The notes under the pieces were generated by a model, which made no database searches, was not told the DNA's origin, and saw only the letters and a program-made list of their open reading frames with translations. From the NCBI RefSeq assembly GCF_001485495.1, contig NZ_BCNF01000036.1, forward strand, positions 1 to 64,000: a stretch of DNA of 64,000 bases, in the 5' to 3' direction. Made by a program: the position numbers and the translations under genes. Positions 9,539-19,087 of this stretch are shown piece after piece. How positions within the stretch are numbered: the stretch's first letter is position 1; each line of letters starts with the position of its first letter. The stretch comes from Gordonia desulfuricans NBRC 100010. GTDB taxonomy: Bacteria; Actinomycetota; Actinomycetes; Mycobacteriales; Mycobacteriaceae.

Positions 9539-9708
9539 AGTTGGTCCTTCAACTCTTGTCGACGGTGCTGGTCAGATGCAGCGGCAGAGGAACACCCGGC
9601 GACCAGTGGGGACCCGGGACTCGACTACCCGGAACACCACGAGGGTGACCAGGTGCCACGCACCAGCGATCCAGAGTACGGGATCGCGCAGTTCAGGGTC
9701 AAAATGCC

Positions 9709-11034
9709 TCAGCCGGGCCCGATCCGTACCGACGCCACCGCCTCGGTGCACGGGCCGTCGATCGTCTCCGCGCCGGTTCCGCCCTGACACCCGACACTCA
9801 CCTGCAGATCGTCGTCGACCAGGACGTACCAGCGGATCGGCGCCCCCGACACCGGGGCCTCGCGATAGCTGATCACATCCCGCCCGGCATAGCGCGTGGA
9901 CGGCGAGAACTCGGTGACGACGTCGTCGCCGCGCTGCCGGATCCGGTTGTGCAGGCTGGTGGCCACCGAGGCCGGCGTCGACCCGGCCCGTACCGGGCTC
10001 TGGACCAGGAGGATGCGGGAGCCGTCGTCGCCGGCGGCGAACACGGTGCGCGTCTGCGAGCCCGGGCCGGCCGTCCCCGACGGTGCGGGCGGATCACTGC
10101 GATGCCAGTCGCCGGGCACCGTGAGCGTGGTGCGTCCCACCGTGACGTCGTCGGTGTGCGACCCGGCCGGTCCGTCGTGTTGCCAGATCCCCACCCCGGC
10201 CGCCACGGTGGCCACCGCGGTCGCACATGCCGCGGCCACCCAGATCCATCGGATGCTGCGTGACGTCGTGGGCTCGTCGCCGACGGCGGGCCCGGGGCCG
10301 GTGCCGAGGGCCGCCCGCCGGCTGCGTGCACCCCACCGCGCGATCAGCTGCGGATCCACCTGGAGAATCCGTCCGGCCACCGTGTGCCGGCCGATCGCGT
10401 CGACCGCCGCGGCACGTTCGGCCGGGATCGCGCCGTCGACGAACACCACCTCGATGCCGTCGTCGACGGCCGCCTCCACCTCGACGCGGTCGGCTCCGGC
10501 ACCGGTGACAGCGACGACGGCGCTCGCCTCGATCTCCCAGTCACCGCCGCGGCGGCGCAGGCGTTGCACATCCCACGTCGGTGCCGAACCGGCCGGGTAC
10601 CGCGGCAGATGTGTCGTCTCCACCACCGCACACCGCGACACGGTGGTGTCGGTGTGGCCGCGGGCGATCAGCACCGCCCGCGGCACCACGTCGATGTCTG
10701 CCGGGACGCGCGCGGCGGCACGACGCAGGACACCGGCGCGCACCGCACCCCAGGTGCTCGGATGTCCGATGATCAGCGACGCCCCACACGATTCCGACCA
10801 CCGGGTGAAGATCTCGGTCCACCGCTGCTCCACCATCACCGCAACGCCGTCGAGGACGATCCGGTCGGCATCGATCGCGTCCATCAGTCCGGTCAGATCG
10901 GGTCCCGGCACCGCACCGATGCGGGTGTGCCCGTAGCCGAGGTCCACCACGACCGGGCCCACCACCGCGGATACTTCCGCGGATGAGACCGACTCGGGTA
11001 CCACCGATCCGGCGTCGGACAGCTCGATCACCAT
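9709..11034 (-). CDS. Type VII secretion-associated protein, Rv3446c family
   Basis: A 441-residue protein of the family found beside eccC4 in mycolic-acid bacteria; biochemical role unknown. The N-terminal 250 residues resemble an actin/Hsp70-like nucleotide-binding fold in outline (VVVDLGYGHTRIG near residue 28, SLIIGHPSTWG near 85), which is an inference. One membrane helix lies at about 265-286 (WIWVAAACATAVATVAAG), followed by an extracytoplasmic domain of about 150 residues with two Cys (VGCQGG and GPCTEA) that could form a disulfide. It starts 13 bp after the eccC4 stop, so it belongs to the eccC4 operon. Confidence 0.85.
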   Translation of the reverse strand: MVIELSDAGSVVPESVSSAEVSAVVGPVVVDLGYGHTRIGAVPGPDLTGLMDAIDADRIVLDGVAVMVEQRWTEIFTRWSESCGASLIIGHPSTWGAVRAGVLRRAAARVPADIDVVPRAVLIARGHTDTTVSRCAVVETTHLPRYPAGSAPTWDVQRLRRRGGDWEIEASAVVAVTGAGADRVEVEAAVDDGIEVVFVDGAIPAERAAAVDAIGRHTVAGRILQVDPQLIARWGARSRRAALGTGPGPAVGDEPTTSRSIRWIWVAAACATAVATVAAGVGIWQHDGPAGSHTDDVTVGRTTLTVPGDWHRSDPPAPSGTAGPGSQTRTVFAAGDDGSRILLVQSPVRAGSTPASVATSLHNRIRQRGDDVVTEFSPSTRYAGRDVISYREAPVSGAPIRWYVLVDDDLQVSVGCQGGTGAETIDGPCTEAVASVRIGPG

Positions 11035-11047
11035 GACGATCCCCGCG

Positions 11048-14000
11048 TTACCGCGTCGGCCCGGGGTCCGAGTCCGCCAGCCCCACCTGGATCATCTCCT
11101 GGACCCGAGTGCGAGACACCAGTTCTCCGCGCCCGGGTACCAGTCGCTGCAGCCGGGTGCGTCCGGTGATGTACCCCTCGTCCCGGTCCCCGCTCATCAG
11201 CAGCATGTCGCAGGAGAGGTCCTTCAGGCGTGCGATCACCGGGTCGAACATCGCGCGGCCGAGCCCGCCCGAGCGGCGGGCCAGCACCAGATGCATCCCG
11301 ATGTCGCGGGCGTGGGCGGCCAGATCCAGCAGTGCCAGAAGCGGATTGCCCGACGACGTGGCGACCATGTCGTAGTCGTCGACGATCACGTACACGTCCG
11401 GACCCGACCACCAGCTGCGATCGCGGAGCTGCTCGACGGTGAGGTCTTCCGGGGGCAGCCGTTTGGTGAAGTACGCGGCGAGCTGACGCATCATCGTCGT
11501 CGCGTTCTCCCCGGTACTGGCATACCCGGCAAGATGGTCTCCGGTGATCACGCTCAGCAGGGTGCGGCGGTAGTCGACGAGGACGATCTTGACCTCCTCC
11601 GGCGTCGAGTTCGCGACCAGCCCGGTGACGATCGCGCGCAGCAGTGCAGTCTTTCCGCATTCGGCGTCCGCGAAGGCCATGAAGTGCGGTTGGGTGGTGA
11701 AGTCCAGGACCACCGGGCTCAGTTCGAGTTCGCCGACACCGATCACCACCTGGTTCGGCCGCAACGCGACACCACCGGCGGCGACCAGCTCGCGCACGCT
11801 CTCGAGGGAGATCTCGGTGCCGAGTTTGCGGACCGGCATCGCCGCCCGATCGTCGTAGGCGGCACCGACGGCGGCCACGGCCAGGGCCACCCCACCGGGC
11901 AGGGATGCCGGTGACGGGTCACCGTCGAGACGCGGCAGGGCGATCAGCAGGTGCAGTCCGTCGGGGCTCAGTCCGCGGCCGGGGCGGCCGTGCGGGACCG
12001 TCGACGCCTCACGCCGCCCGACCTCGGAGTCCATCGCATCACCGAGGCGTAGTTCGACGCGACTGCCGATCAGATCCCGCATCGCCGGGCGGACGTCGGC
12101 CCACCTGGTGGCGCTGACCACCAGGTGCACACCGTAGGACAGTCCCTGTGTGGCGATCGTGGCGATCTGGTCCTCGAGGAAGTCGAGTTCGGAACGGACC
12201 ACCCCGATCCCGTCGATCACCAGGAAGACGTCCCCGTGCAGATCGTCGGCGAGCGGATCGTCGTCGGTGCACGCCCCGGTGGTCATCCAGTCGCGTCGCC
12301 GTGCCCGATAGTCGGCCATCGACTCGATCCCCAGTCGCACGAACCGGGATTCGCGCGCCCGGATGATCGCGGCCACCTCGGCGACGGTGCGCCGCACCGC
12401 ATCCAGGTCGCCGCGGGTGGCAACCGAACCCACATGCGGCAGGCCTGCGATGCCGGTGAGCGCACCGCCACCGAAGTCGAGAACATAGAACTGCACCTGT
12501 TCGGGGGTGTGCGTCGCCGCCGCCGACAGGATGAGACTGCGCAGGGCCGTCGACTTGCCGGTCTGGGGGCCGCCGACCACCGCGACATTGCCCGCCGCCC
12601 CGGACAGGTCCAGGACGTGCACGTCACGACGCTGGTCGAAGGGCCGGTCGACGATGCCCACCGCAACCCGCAGCGACCCGGTGGTGGCGGGCAGGCCGAA
12701 GTCCCGGTCGCCGACCAGCGCGTCGACGGTCGGTGACTCGTCGAGCGGTGGCAGCCACACTTCGTGGGCGCTCGGGCCGTGACCCGCGATCCGGCCGACG
12801 AGCGTCTGCAGCAGGGTCGGTACCACCGCCGGGGCGGTGCCGGAACCGAGATCGGCGTCGGTGTCGGGCGTTTCCGGCGCCTCGTCCAGCAGCGCCGCCG
12901 CGCGGTCGAGTACCGATCCCCCGGCATCTGCGATCGCGCCCGGCGTCTCGATCGAATCCGGCGTCCCGGTCGAATCCGGGGCCGCGGTCGCGGCGGAATC
13001 GGGATCCATCGGTACCGGGAGTGCGGTGAACATCCGCATCCGATGCCGCACGGCGGCGGGCCCTATTCCTGCCGACACCGTCCCGGGGAGGGCGGCCGGC
13101 GAGTGGTAGGGCCCCGACACATAGCTGGTGTTGAACCGGACCGGCTCGGCGGCATCGCATTTGAGATAGGCCGAACCGGGCACACTGGGCAGGTGGTAGG
13201 CATCGGGGACACCGAGGACCGATCGGGACTCGTTGGCCGAGAAGGTCTTCAGTCCGATGCGATACGACAGGTGCGAGTCGAGCCCACGGAGCTTGCCCTC
13301 CTCCAGCCGCTGCGAGGCGAGGAGAAGGTGGATGTGCAGGGACCGGCCGAGTCGACCGATCGCGACGAAGAGCTCCGCGAAATCCGGTTTCTGCGCGAGC
13401 AGTTCGGAGAACTCGTCGACGATCACGAACAGGGCGGGCAGCGGGGCGAGCGGGGCACCGGCCCGCCGGGCCTGCTCGTACTCGGTGACGTTGGCGAAGT
13501 TCCCCGCGGCCCGCAACAGTTCCTGGCGTCGGTTGAGCTCCCCCGACAACGCATCCTTCATCCGGTCGACCATCGCCAGTTCCTGCTCGAGGTTGGTGAT
13601 CACCGCGGCGACGTGTGGACTCTGGTCGAGTCCGAGAAAGGTTGCACCGCCTTTGAAGTCGACGAGCACGAGGTTGAGCTCGGCCGGGGAGTGGGTGGCG
13701 AGCATACCCACCACGAGAGTTCGCAGGAACTCACTCTTTCCGCTACCGGTCGCTCCGATGCACAGTCCGTGCGGCCCCGTGCCGCCGTGCGCACTCTCCT
13801 TGATGTCGAGTTCCACCGCGGTCCCGGCCGGGGTGAAGCCGATCGGCACCCGCAATCGATCTCGTCCGGTGCGTCCACGCCAGTGCACGGCCGGATCGAA
13901 CGATGCCATGTCGTCGATGCCGAGCAGCGCCGGCAGGCCCGGATCGGTGGCCGACGCCTCGGCGTCGAGGCTGGCCAGACTCGCCTTCGTCGCGGGGCGA

Positions 14001-15211
14001 TAGCGGGCCATCCGTCGGGCCACCGCCTCACACTCGGCAACGGTCAAGGTGTCACCGGAGGCGAACTCCTCCACCCCGAAGGCACTGCGTGCCGACACTT
14101 TTCCGCCGCCGACCACCAGTTGCAGCCCGCGGCGGGCGGCGGGACCGTCGGCCGGTGCGGTCAGGTCGAGCACCGTCACCCCGGACATCCCGGCATCGTT
14201 CACCAGACGTTCGGTGCCGTCCACCCGGCCGTCGTCGATCACCACCACCAGGTGGTGCTGCCCGGGCACCGGTGGCGCGGAGCGGCTGAACCGGCCGCGG
14301 TCGGCGAGATCGGCGCCGAGGGACAGTTCGAGGTCGGCCAGACTCGGATAGATCATCCGGAACGGCCCGACCGCGTCGGCGATCGACGGATGACCGGCAT
14401 GGGGAAGCCATTTCGCCCAGTCCCAGACCTCCCCGGCGGGATCCCGGGTGACGATCGCCACCCGCAGATGGTCTGGACCGTGGAAGGTGCACAAACCGAT
14501 CACCATGGCGCGCACCAGTTCCCGGGTGTCCTGCCGCACCCCTTCGATGTTGATCGCCGGGAAGCCACGCAATGACACCGCGGTGGGTAGTCGATGGACC
14601 ACCGAGTGGGTCCGGACGAAGCGACGCAGCGCCACCATCGACACCGGTTCGATGTCCTCGAGCGGACCGGTCTCCGGCGGCATCAGGCGGGTCGCGAGGC
14701 GTTGGGTCCCCAACCCCACACGGGCGTGCGCGAAGTCGGTGTCGGCAGGCCTGCGTTCCCACATCCGCCGACCGCCGACGACCTCCCCGAGCACCCGTGG
14801 GTCCGGGTGCGTCCAGGCCAGCGCAGCGCGCTGGGCACGAGCGGTGTCGGCCACCTCGTCACGCAGTTGTCCCAGGTAGCGGAAGTAGTCCTTGCGTTCC
14901 TCGTTGAGTTCGGCAGCCCGTTTTCCGCCGCCGCGGCCACCGGCCGCGAACATGCCGAACATCGACATCAGCATCATCAGCGGGAACATCATGAACAGCG
15001 GGTTGCTGAGGATGTTGCGCCCGCCGGTGGCGACCATCATCGCGAGCATGCCGACCACGGCGACGATCATCACCACCGGCAGCAGCTTCATCAGGAGCCC
15101 GCCGGGTACCACCCGCGGTACGTCCGGCGGCGGTGCGATGTTCAGTTCACCGCCCGGCGTCCGCGGCGGTGTGATGCGTGGCCGCCGCACGAATCCCTCA
15201 GTCGTCGTCAC
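11048..15211 (-). CDS. eccC4: ESX-4 type VII secretion ATPase EccC4
   Basis: FtsK/SpoIIIE-type motor that recognises and drives ESX substrates, 1387 residues as a single chain. Two membrane helices lie at about 40-65 and 70-93. Three ATPase domains follow. Domain 1 has an intact Walker A GATGSGKSEF near residue 487 and Walker B FVIVDEFSE near 588. Domain 2 has Walker A GGPQTGKSTA near 878 but a Walker B ending in DG (VFLVIDGIG). Domain 3 has DAECGKTALL near 1178, lacking the first Gly of the P-loop, with VIVDDYD. Only domain 1 looks fully catalytic, as in other EccC proteins. Divergent from eccD4 across a 126-bp shared promoter region. Confidence 0.95.
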   Translation of the reverse strand: MTTTEGFVRRPRITPPRTPGGELNIAPPPDVPRVVPGGLLMKLLPVVMIVAVVGMLAMMVATGGRNILSNPLFMMFPLMMLMSMFGMFAAGGRGGGKRAAELNEERKDYFRYLGQLRDEVADTARAQRAALAWTHPDPRVLGEVVGGRRMWERRPADTDFAHARVGLGTQRLATRLMPPETGPLEDIEPVSMVALRRFVRTHSVVHRLPTAVSLRGFPAINIEGVRQDTRELVRAMVIGLCTFHGPDHLRVAIVTRDPAGEVWDWAKWLPHAGHPSIADAVGPFRMIYPSLADLELSLGADLADRGRFSRSAPPVPGQHHLVVVIDDGRVDGTERLVNDAGMSGVTVLDLTAPADGPAARRGLQLVVGGGKVSARSAFGVEEFASGDTLTVAECEAVARRMARYRPATKASLASLDAEASATDPGLPALLGIDDMASFDPAVHWRGRTGRDRLRVPIGFTPAGTAVELDIKESAHGGTGPHGLCIGATGSGKSEFLRTLVVGMLATHSPAELNLVLVDFKGGATFLGLDQSPHVAAVITNLEQELAMVDRMKDALSGELNRRQELLRAAGNFANVTEYEQARRAGAPLAPLPALFVIVDEFSELLAQKPDFAELFVAIGRLGRSLHIHLLLASQRLEEGKLRGLDSHLSYRIGLKTFSANESRSVLGVPDAYHLPSVPGSAYLKCDAAEPVRFNTSYVSGPYHSPAALPGTVSAGIGPAAVRHRMRMFTALPVPMDPDSAATAAPDSTGTPDSIETPGAIADAGGSVLDRAAALLDEAPETPDTDADLGSGTAPAVVPTLLQTLVGRIAGHGPSAHEVWLPPLDESPTVDALVGDRDFGLPATTGSLRVAVGIVDRPFDQRRDVHVLDLSGAAGNVAVVGGPQTGKSTALRSLILSAAATHTPEQVQFYVLDFGGGALTGIAGLPHVGSVATRGDLDAVRRTVAEVAAIIRARESRFVRLGIESMADYRARRRDWMTTGACTDDDPLADDLHGDVFLVIDGIGVVRSELDFLEDQIATIATQGLSYGVHLVVSATRWADVRPAMRDLIGSRVELRLGDAMDSEVGRREASTVPHGRPGRGLSPDGLHLLIALPRLDGDPSPASLPGGVALAVAAVGAAYDDRAAMPVRKLGTEISLESVRELVAAGGVALRPNQVVIGVGELELSPVVLDFTTQPHFMAFADAECGKTALLRAIVTGLVANSTPEEVKIVLVDYRRTLLSVITGDHLAGYASTGENATTMMRQLAAYFTKRLPPEDLTVEQLRDRSWWSGPDVYVIVDDYDMVATSSGNPLLALLDLAAHARDIGMHLVLARRSGGLGRAMFDPVIARLKDLSCDMLLMSGDRDEGYITGRTRLQRLVPGRGELVSRTRVQEMIQVGLADSDPGPTR

Positions 15212-15337
15212 CCGTTCCCCCTACTAGGTCTCCCCTGACCCGACACCCCGCACTTGTCCACCGGCTTGTGTCCAACCCCTGAACCGGATGCGGAGTGTGG
15301 TTATGGTAACTGCGAATCCAGGGGGAGGAGCAGGTTG

Positions 15338-16924
15338 ATGCCGATTGTGGATATGCCGGCCGCGACGGACACGTCGGGCTCGGCTGCAGCAGGGGTCTCG
15401 GGAGCAGCGGGGGTCTCGGGAGCAGCGGGGGTCTCGGGAGCAGCGGGGGTCTCGGGTCCGATCGAGCCCGCACTGGTGCGGGTGTCGGTCCTCGGCGGCA
15501 ACACCCAGCTCGACATCGCGTTGCCGGCAGCGGTCCCGCTCGCCGCGCTGATCGGTGAGCTGGTGGCCCAGATCGAATCGCGCAGTCCCGCCGGGCGGGA
15601 GGTCGACGACGCGGACGCGGGTTCCGACGACCATCGGCCACATACCCACCGCACCCGGTGGACACTCGCGCCGATCGGCCAGGAACCGTTGCCGGTCAAC
15701 CGATCCCTGGCCGAGTCCGGTGTCCGCGACGGCGATCTGCTGATGCTGTCGACGGCATCGACCGGCGATTCGGCGGCCTTGTTCGACGATGTCGTCGACG
15801 CCATCGCCCGGCTCAACGACTCCCGATTCGCCAACTGGTCACCGGCCGCCGCACGAATCGTCGGGCTCGGGTTGGCCGTGCCGGCGTCGGTGGTGGCCGC
15901 GGTCTGTCTACTCGGCGCCCGGTCGGCAACCGAGGCCCTGTGGCCTGTCGCACCGGCCGCGGTGTCGGTGCTCGCGCTGCTCGTCGCGGCGACCCTGATC
16001 GCCCGGCGCCACGGCGATCCGGGCACCGCCGCGACCCTCTCGGCGACGTCGTTCGCACCCGCCTTCGCCACTGGGATGCTGTGCGTTCCCGGAGGTTTCG
16101 GATCGGCGCATCTGGCACTCGGGGCCGCGGCGGTCCTGTTGACCGTGGTGCTCTCCTATCGACTGACCACCGTCGGTCCGGTGCTGCACGCCGCGGCGTC
16201 GACGGCGGCTGCGCTCACCGCGTCCGCGGCGGTCACCGCGCTGCTGTCGACGATGACCGTGCCCCACGTCGCTGCGGTGTGGGCTGCGGTGGGCCTGGCG
16301 ACCGTTGCGGTGGCCCCGCGCCTGACCATCGTCCTCGCCAAGCTGCCGTTGCCGCCGGTCCCGACGGCGGGCGCGAGCCTCGACGCCGACGATCTCGAAC
16401 CCGCACCGGCCATCGAGGGGATCGGCGCGATCGGCGCGATGGCGCTGCCCCGTGCCGACGCCCTGGAGCGGCGGGCGCATCTGGCGAACGCCTACCTGAC
16501 CGGCATCATCATCGGGGGTGCCACGGTCACCGCGACCGGGGCCGTCCTCACCGTCGTGCCGTGGCCGCAACATCCGGTGGTGCCTGCGATCTACGCGGTG
16601 GTCGTCGCGGTGGTCCTGTGTCTTCGCGGACGTTCACACACCGATCTCGCACAGGCCTGTGTACTCACCGTCGCGGGTGCTCTCGCGCTGGCCGTGCTGA
16701 CGGTGTCCCTCGCCGTCGCCGGTGGCGGTTGGGCGCTGACCGGTTTCGGTACCGCGATGGTGTTGCTGATCCTGGCGGTGGTGCTCGGCGTCGTCGCACC
16801 GAACCGCGAGTTCTCCCCGGTGATGCGGCGCATGGCCGAACTCGGCGAGTACCTGCTCGTCGGAACGGTTGTCCCGCTGCTGCTCTGGGTACTCGACGTC
16901 TATCAGATGGTCCGGGACATCTGA
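15338..16924 (+). CDS. eccD4: ESX-4 membrane protein EccD4
   Basis: Channel-forming component of ESX-4: about 528 residues with a cytosolic ubiquitin-like N-terminal domain (about residues 45-135) and about eleven membrane helices from residue 170 to the end. The start ATG 15338 was chosen for the strong GGGGGAGGAG seven bases upstream; a longer frame from 15254 lacks one. Residues 15-40 are Gly/Val/Ser/Ala repeats encoded by an 18-bp tandem repeat. TATGGT at 15302-15307 is a possible -10. The stop is followed one base later by mycP4. Confidence 0.93.
   Translation: MPIVDMPAATDTSGSAAAGVSGAAGVSGAAGVSGAAGVSGPIEPALVRVSVLGGNTQLDIALPAAVPLAALIGELVAQIESRSPAGREVDDADAGSDDHRPHTHRTRWTLAPIGQEPLPVNRSLAESGVRDGDLLMLSTASTGDSAALFDDVVDAIARLNDSRFANWSPAAARIVGLGLAVPASVVAAVCLLGARSATEALWPVAPAAVSVLALLVAATLIARRHGDPGTAATLSATSFAPAFATGMLCVPGGFGSAHLALGAAAVLLTVVLSYRLTTVGPVLHAAASTAAALTASAAVTALLSTMTVPHVAAVWAAVGLATVAVAPRLTIVLAKLPLPPVPTAGASLDADDLEPAPAIEGIGAIGAMALPRADALERRAHLANAYLTGIIIGGATVTATGAVLTVVPWPQHPVVPAIYAVVVAVVLCLRGRSHTDLAQACVLTVAGALALAVLTVSLAVAGGGWALTGFGTAMVLLILAVVLGVVAPNREFSPVMRRMAELGEYLLVGTVVPLLLWVLDVYQMVRDI
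15401..15454 (+). repeat. 18-bp in-frame tandem repeat in eccD4
   Basis: Three perfect copies of an 18-bp unit (GGAGCAGCGGGGGTCTCG) plus a partial copy from about 15387. The unit length keeps the frame and adds Gly-Val-Ser-Gly-Ala-Ala to the flexible N-terminus of EccD4 before the ubiquitin-like domain. Copy number is likely to vary between strains. Confidence 0.85.
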
Positions 16925-16925
16925 T

Positions 16926-18329
16926 ATGCGCCGCCGTGATCCGGCGACCCGCCGCGGGGTGATCCTCACCGCCGTCGCCGTGATCGCCCTCGCCCCGTCG
17001 GTGCTGCCGTCCGTCCCCGCACAGGCCATCACCCCGCCACAGGTCTCCCCCGGCGCCCTGGTCCGCGGGGCCACGGTCGGACCTCCCGAGCCCACCGAAC
17101 AACGCACGCTGTGCGCCGAGCCGGTGGCCGCAGGCCCGCAGACGACCCCTTCGAACGCCCAGCAGATGATGAATCTCCCAGGCGCGTGGCGGTTCTCACG
17201 CGGGCAGGGCCAGCGGATCGCGGTGATCGACACCGGGGTGACCCCGCATCCACGACTCCCCCGACTCCGCGGCGGCGGAGACTATGTGTCCACCGGCGAC
17301 GGACTGTCGGACTGCGATGCACACGGCACCCTGGTCGCCGGGATCATCGCGGCGAGCCCGTCGGCGCGCGACGGATTCACCGGCGTCGCACCGGATGCCT
17401 CGATCATCTCGATTCGACAGTCCAGCAACGCCTTCGACGCCAAGAGCCGCCGTACCGAGTCGGCCGACGCCACCGTCGGCAGCGGTTACGGATCGGTGCG
17501 CACACTGGCCGCCGCCGTGGTGCGGGCCGTGGACCTCGGCGCCACCGTCATCAACATCTCCGAGGTGGCGTGCGTGCCGGCCGGGACCCCGCCGGGCGAC
17601 GGGGCTCTCGGTGCAGCGGTTCGCCACGCCTATGAACGCGATGTGGTGGTGGTCGTCGCGGCCGGCAACCTCTCGTCCGGGTCGTCTTGCGCGACACAGA
17701 ATCCCGATCCCGATCCGGCCGATACCCCCGGATGGGGTTCGGTGCGGACCATCGCCAGCCCGGCCTGGTTCGACGACTACGTGCTCGCGGTCGGATCGGT
17801 GGATGCCGACACCGGCCGGCCCAGCGGCTTCAGCCTGCACGGCCCATGGGTGGACGTGGCCGCACCCGGGTCCGGGATCGTCAGCCTCGACAGTTCCCCG
17901 CGCGGCACCGGGCTCGTCGACGCCCAGCAGGGTGATTCCGGTCCGCTGCCACTGCTCGGCACCAGCTTCGCCGCACCCTATGTCGCGGGGACCGTGGCGC
18001 TGGTCCGCGCCCGGTACCCGCAGTTGTCGGCGGGTGAGGTGATGGACCGCGTGGTGCGGACCGCACACGCTCCCGGGACCGGCCATGACCAGGCGATCGG
18101 GTACGGCGTGATCGATCCGGTCGCCGCACTGACCGCGGAACTGCCCGAGGAACCCGGCCCGGCGCCCATCGCCCGGATCGCCGCGCCCGCACCGGTGGCG
18201 CCCCCCGACCACACCGCACGCGATGTGGCCTTGATCGGTGCCGGGGTCGCCGCTGCGGTGATCATCGCGGTGGTCGCGGCGTCGTTGCCCTTCCGGCGAG
18301 ACCGCAGGCTCGATCCGGACGAGTTCTGA
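16926..18329 (+). CDS. mycP4: ESX-4 mycosin (subtilisin-like serine protease) MycP4
   Basis: Membrane-anchored S8 protease that stabilises ESX complexes and acts outside the membrane. Of 467 residues, 1-35 form a signal peptide ending near AQA. The catalytic triad is Asp102 (VIDTGV), His133 (CDAHGT) and Ser347 (GTSFAAP). A C-terminal membrane helix at about 435-458 is followed by a short basic/acidic cytosolic tail. ATG 16926 lies one base after the eccD4 stop, so coupling is likely. In M. tuberculosis eccB4 follows mycP4; here a TetR gene and lipid genes follow instead. Confidence 0.95.
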   Translation: MRRRDPATRRGVILTAVAVIALAPSVLPSVPAQAITPPQVSPGALVRGATVGPPEPTEQRTLCAEPVAAGPQTTPSNAQQMMNLPGAWRFSRGQGQRIAVIDTGVTPHPRLPRLRGGGDYVSTGDGLSDCDAHGTLVAGIIAASPSARDGFTGVAPDASIISIRQSSNAFDAKSRRTESADATVGSGYGSVRTLAAAVVRAVDLGATVINISEVACVPAGTPPGDGALGAAVRHAYERDVVVVVAAGNLSSGSSCATQNPDPDPADTPGWGSVRTIASPAWFDDYVLAVGSVDADTGRPSGFSLHGPWVDVAAPGSGIVSLDSSPRGTGLVDAQQGDSGPLPLLGTSFAAPYVAGTVALVRARYPQLSAGEVMDRVVRTAHAPGTGHDQAIGYGVIDPVAALTAELPEEPGPAPIARIAAPAPVAPPDHTARDVALIGAGVAAAVIIAVVAASLPFRRDRRLDPDEF

Positions 18330-18356
18330 CCCGAGCGGTCTCCGGCCCACCCGAGT

Positions 18357-18992
18357 TCAGTTCCGGCGGGGCGGTGGGACCTCGATGGAGACTCGCAACG
18401 ACGGCTTGACCGCGTCCGCGTGGTCCGGATCGGCGAGTTGGGCCCACATGGCGTCGACCATGGGCTGCAAGAACATGCTGCCCAATTGGCGGACCATCAG
18501 ACCGATCACATGATCGGACTCGGCCCGGGTGGTGGAGGCCTGTCCCGATTCGCGCAGTTTGGCCACCTCGCGGCGGCTCAGCTCGGTCAGCCTGGAGAGC
18601 AGACCGTTCCCCGCTTCGCCGGGGTCGAGGACCGCTCGCCGCAGGTAGTTCACCACCGGCGGGTTGTTCTCGAGCATGGTGCGAACCGCGTCGTCGCGCG
18701 CGGCGGCGACCTCGGCCGCAGTGCCCTCGCCGGACGCCGACGCGATCGCCTGCGCGTGATAGTCGACGATCAGCTGTTCGACGGCGTCGCGGAGCCCGTC
18801 CTTGTTCTTGAAGTGGTGCTGCACTGTTCCGACCGTTACGCCGGCGGCGGCGGCGACGGTCCGCATCGAGACCCGATCCTCGCCTTTCGCGGCGTACAGA
18901 TCCAGTGCGACATTCCGGATCCGTGCCTTCGCGGTCAGGTCGTCGAGCGTTGCGCGAGGGTCGGTCGTGGTCGCATTCACGCAGATCATCAT
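18357..18992 (-). CDS. TetR-family transcriptional regulator
   Basis: A 211-residue repressor-type protein with an N-terminal helix-turn-helix (RTVAAAAGVTVGTVQHHFKN, about residues 44-63) and a C-terminal ligand pocket. It is divergent from the damaged enoyl-CoA hydratase / acyl-CoA dehydrogenase genes, which suggests an acyl-CoA-type ligand. A short palindrome (ATACA-gt-TGTAT) sits in the shared intergenic region. The first codons are ATG-ATG; a slightly shorter start is possible. Its 3' end converges on mycP4 with 27 bp between. Confidence 0.88.
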   Translation of the reverse strand: MMICVNATTTDPRATLDDLTAKARIRNVALDLYAAKGEDRVSMRTVAAAAGVTVGTVQHHFKNKDGLRDAVEQLIVDYHAQAIASASGEGTAAEVAAARDDAVRTMLENNPPVVNYLRRAVLDPGEAGNGLLSRLTELSRREVAKLRESGQASTTRAESDHVIGLMVRQLGSMFLQPMVDAMWAQLADPDHADAVKPSLRVSIEVPPPRRN

Positions 18993-19054
18993 ACATCTCC
19001 ATGGCTGCCGTTACATACGCATGGCATTGACCACTTACGATCGCATGGATTACT

Positions 19055-19066
19055 ATACAGTTGTAT
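19055..19066. promoter_or_regulatory. Candidate operator of the divergent TetR gene
   Basis: ATACA-gt-TGTAT is a 12-bp near-palindrome (10 of 12 positions symmetric) between the TetR gene and the ribosome binding site AAAGGAG at about 19074-19080 of the enoyl-CoA hydratase remnant. The surrounding AT-rich stretch stands out in this GC-rich sequence and probably holds the divergent promoters. Confidence 0.4.
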
Positions 19067-19087
19067 GCGGCCGAAAGGAGTCCTCGA

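Noticed and set aside
19021-19087. In-frame ATG at 19021 as true start of the enoyl-CoA hydratase
   Set aside because: It would run through the operator-like palindrome and ribosome binding site and gives no crotonase N-terminus.
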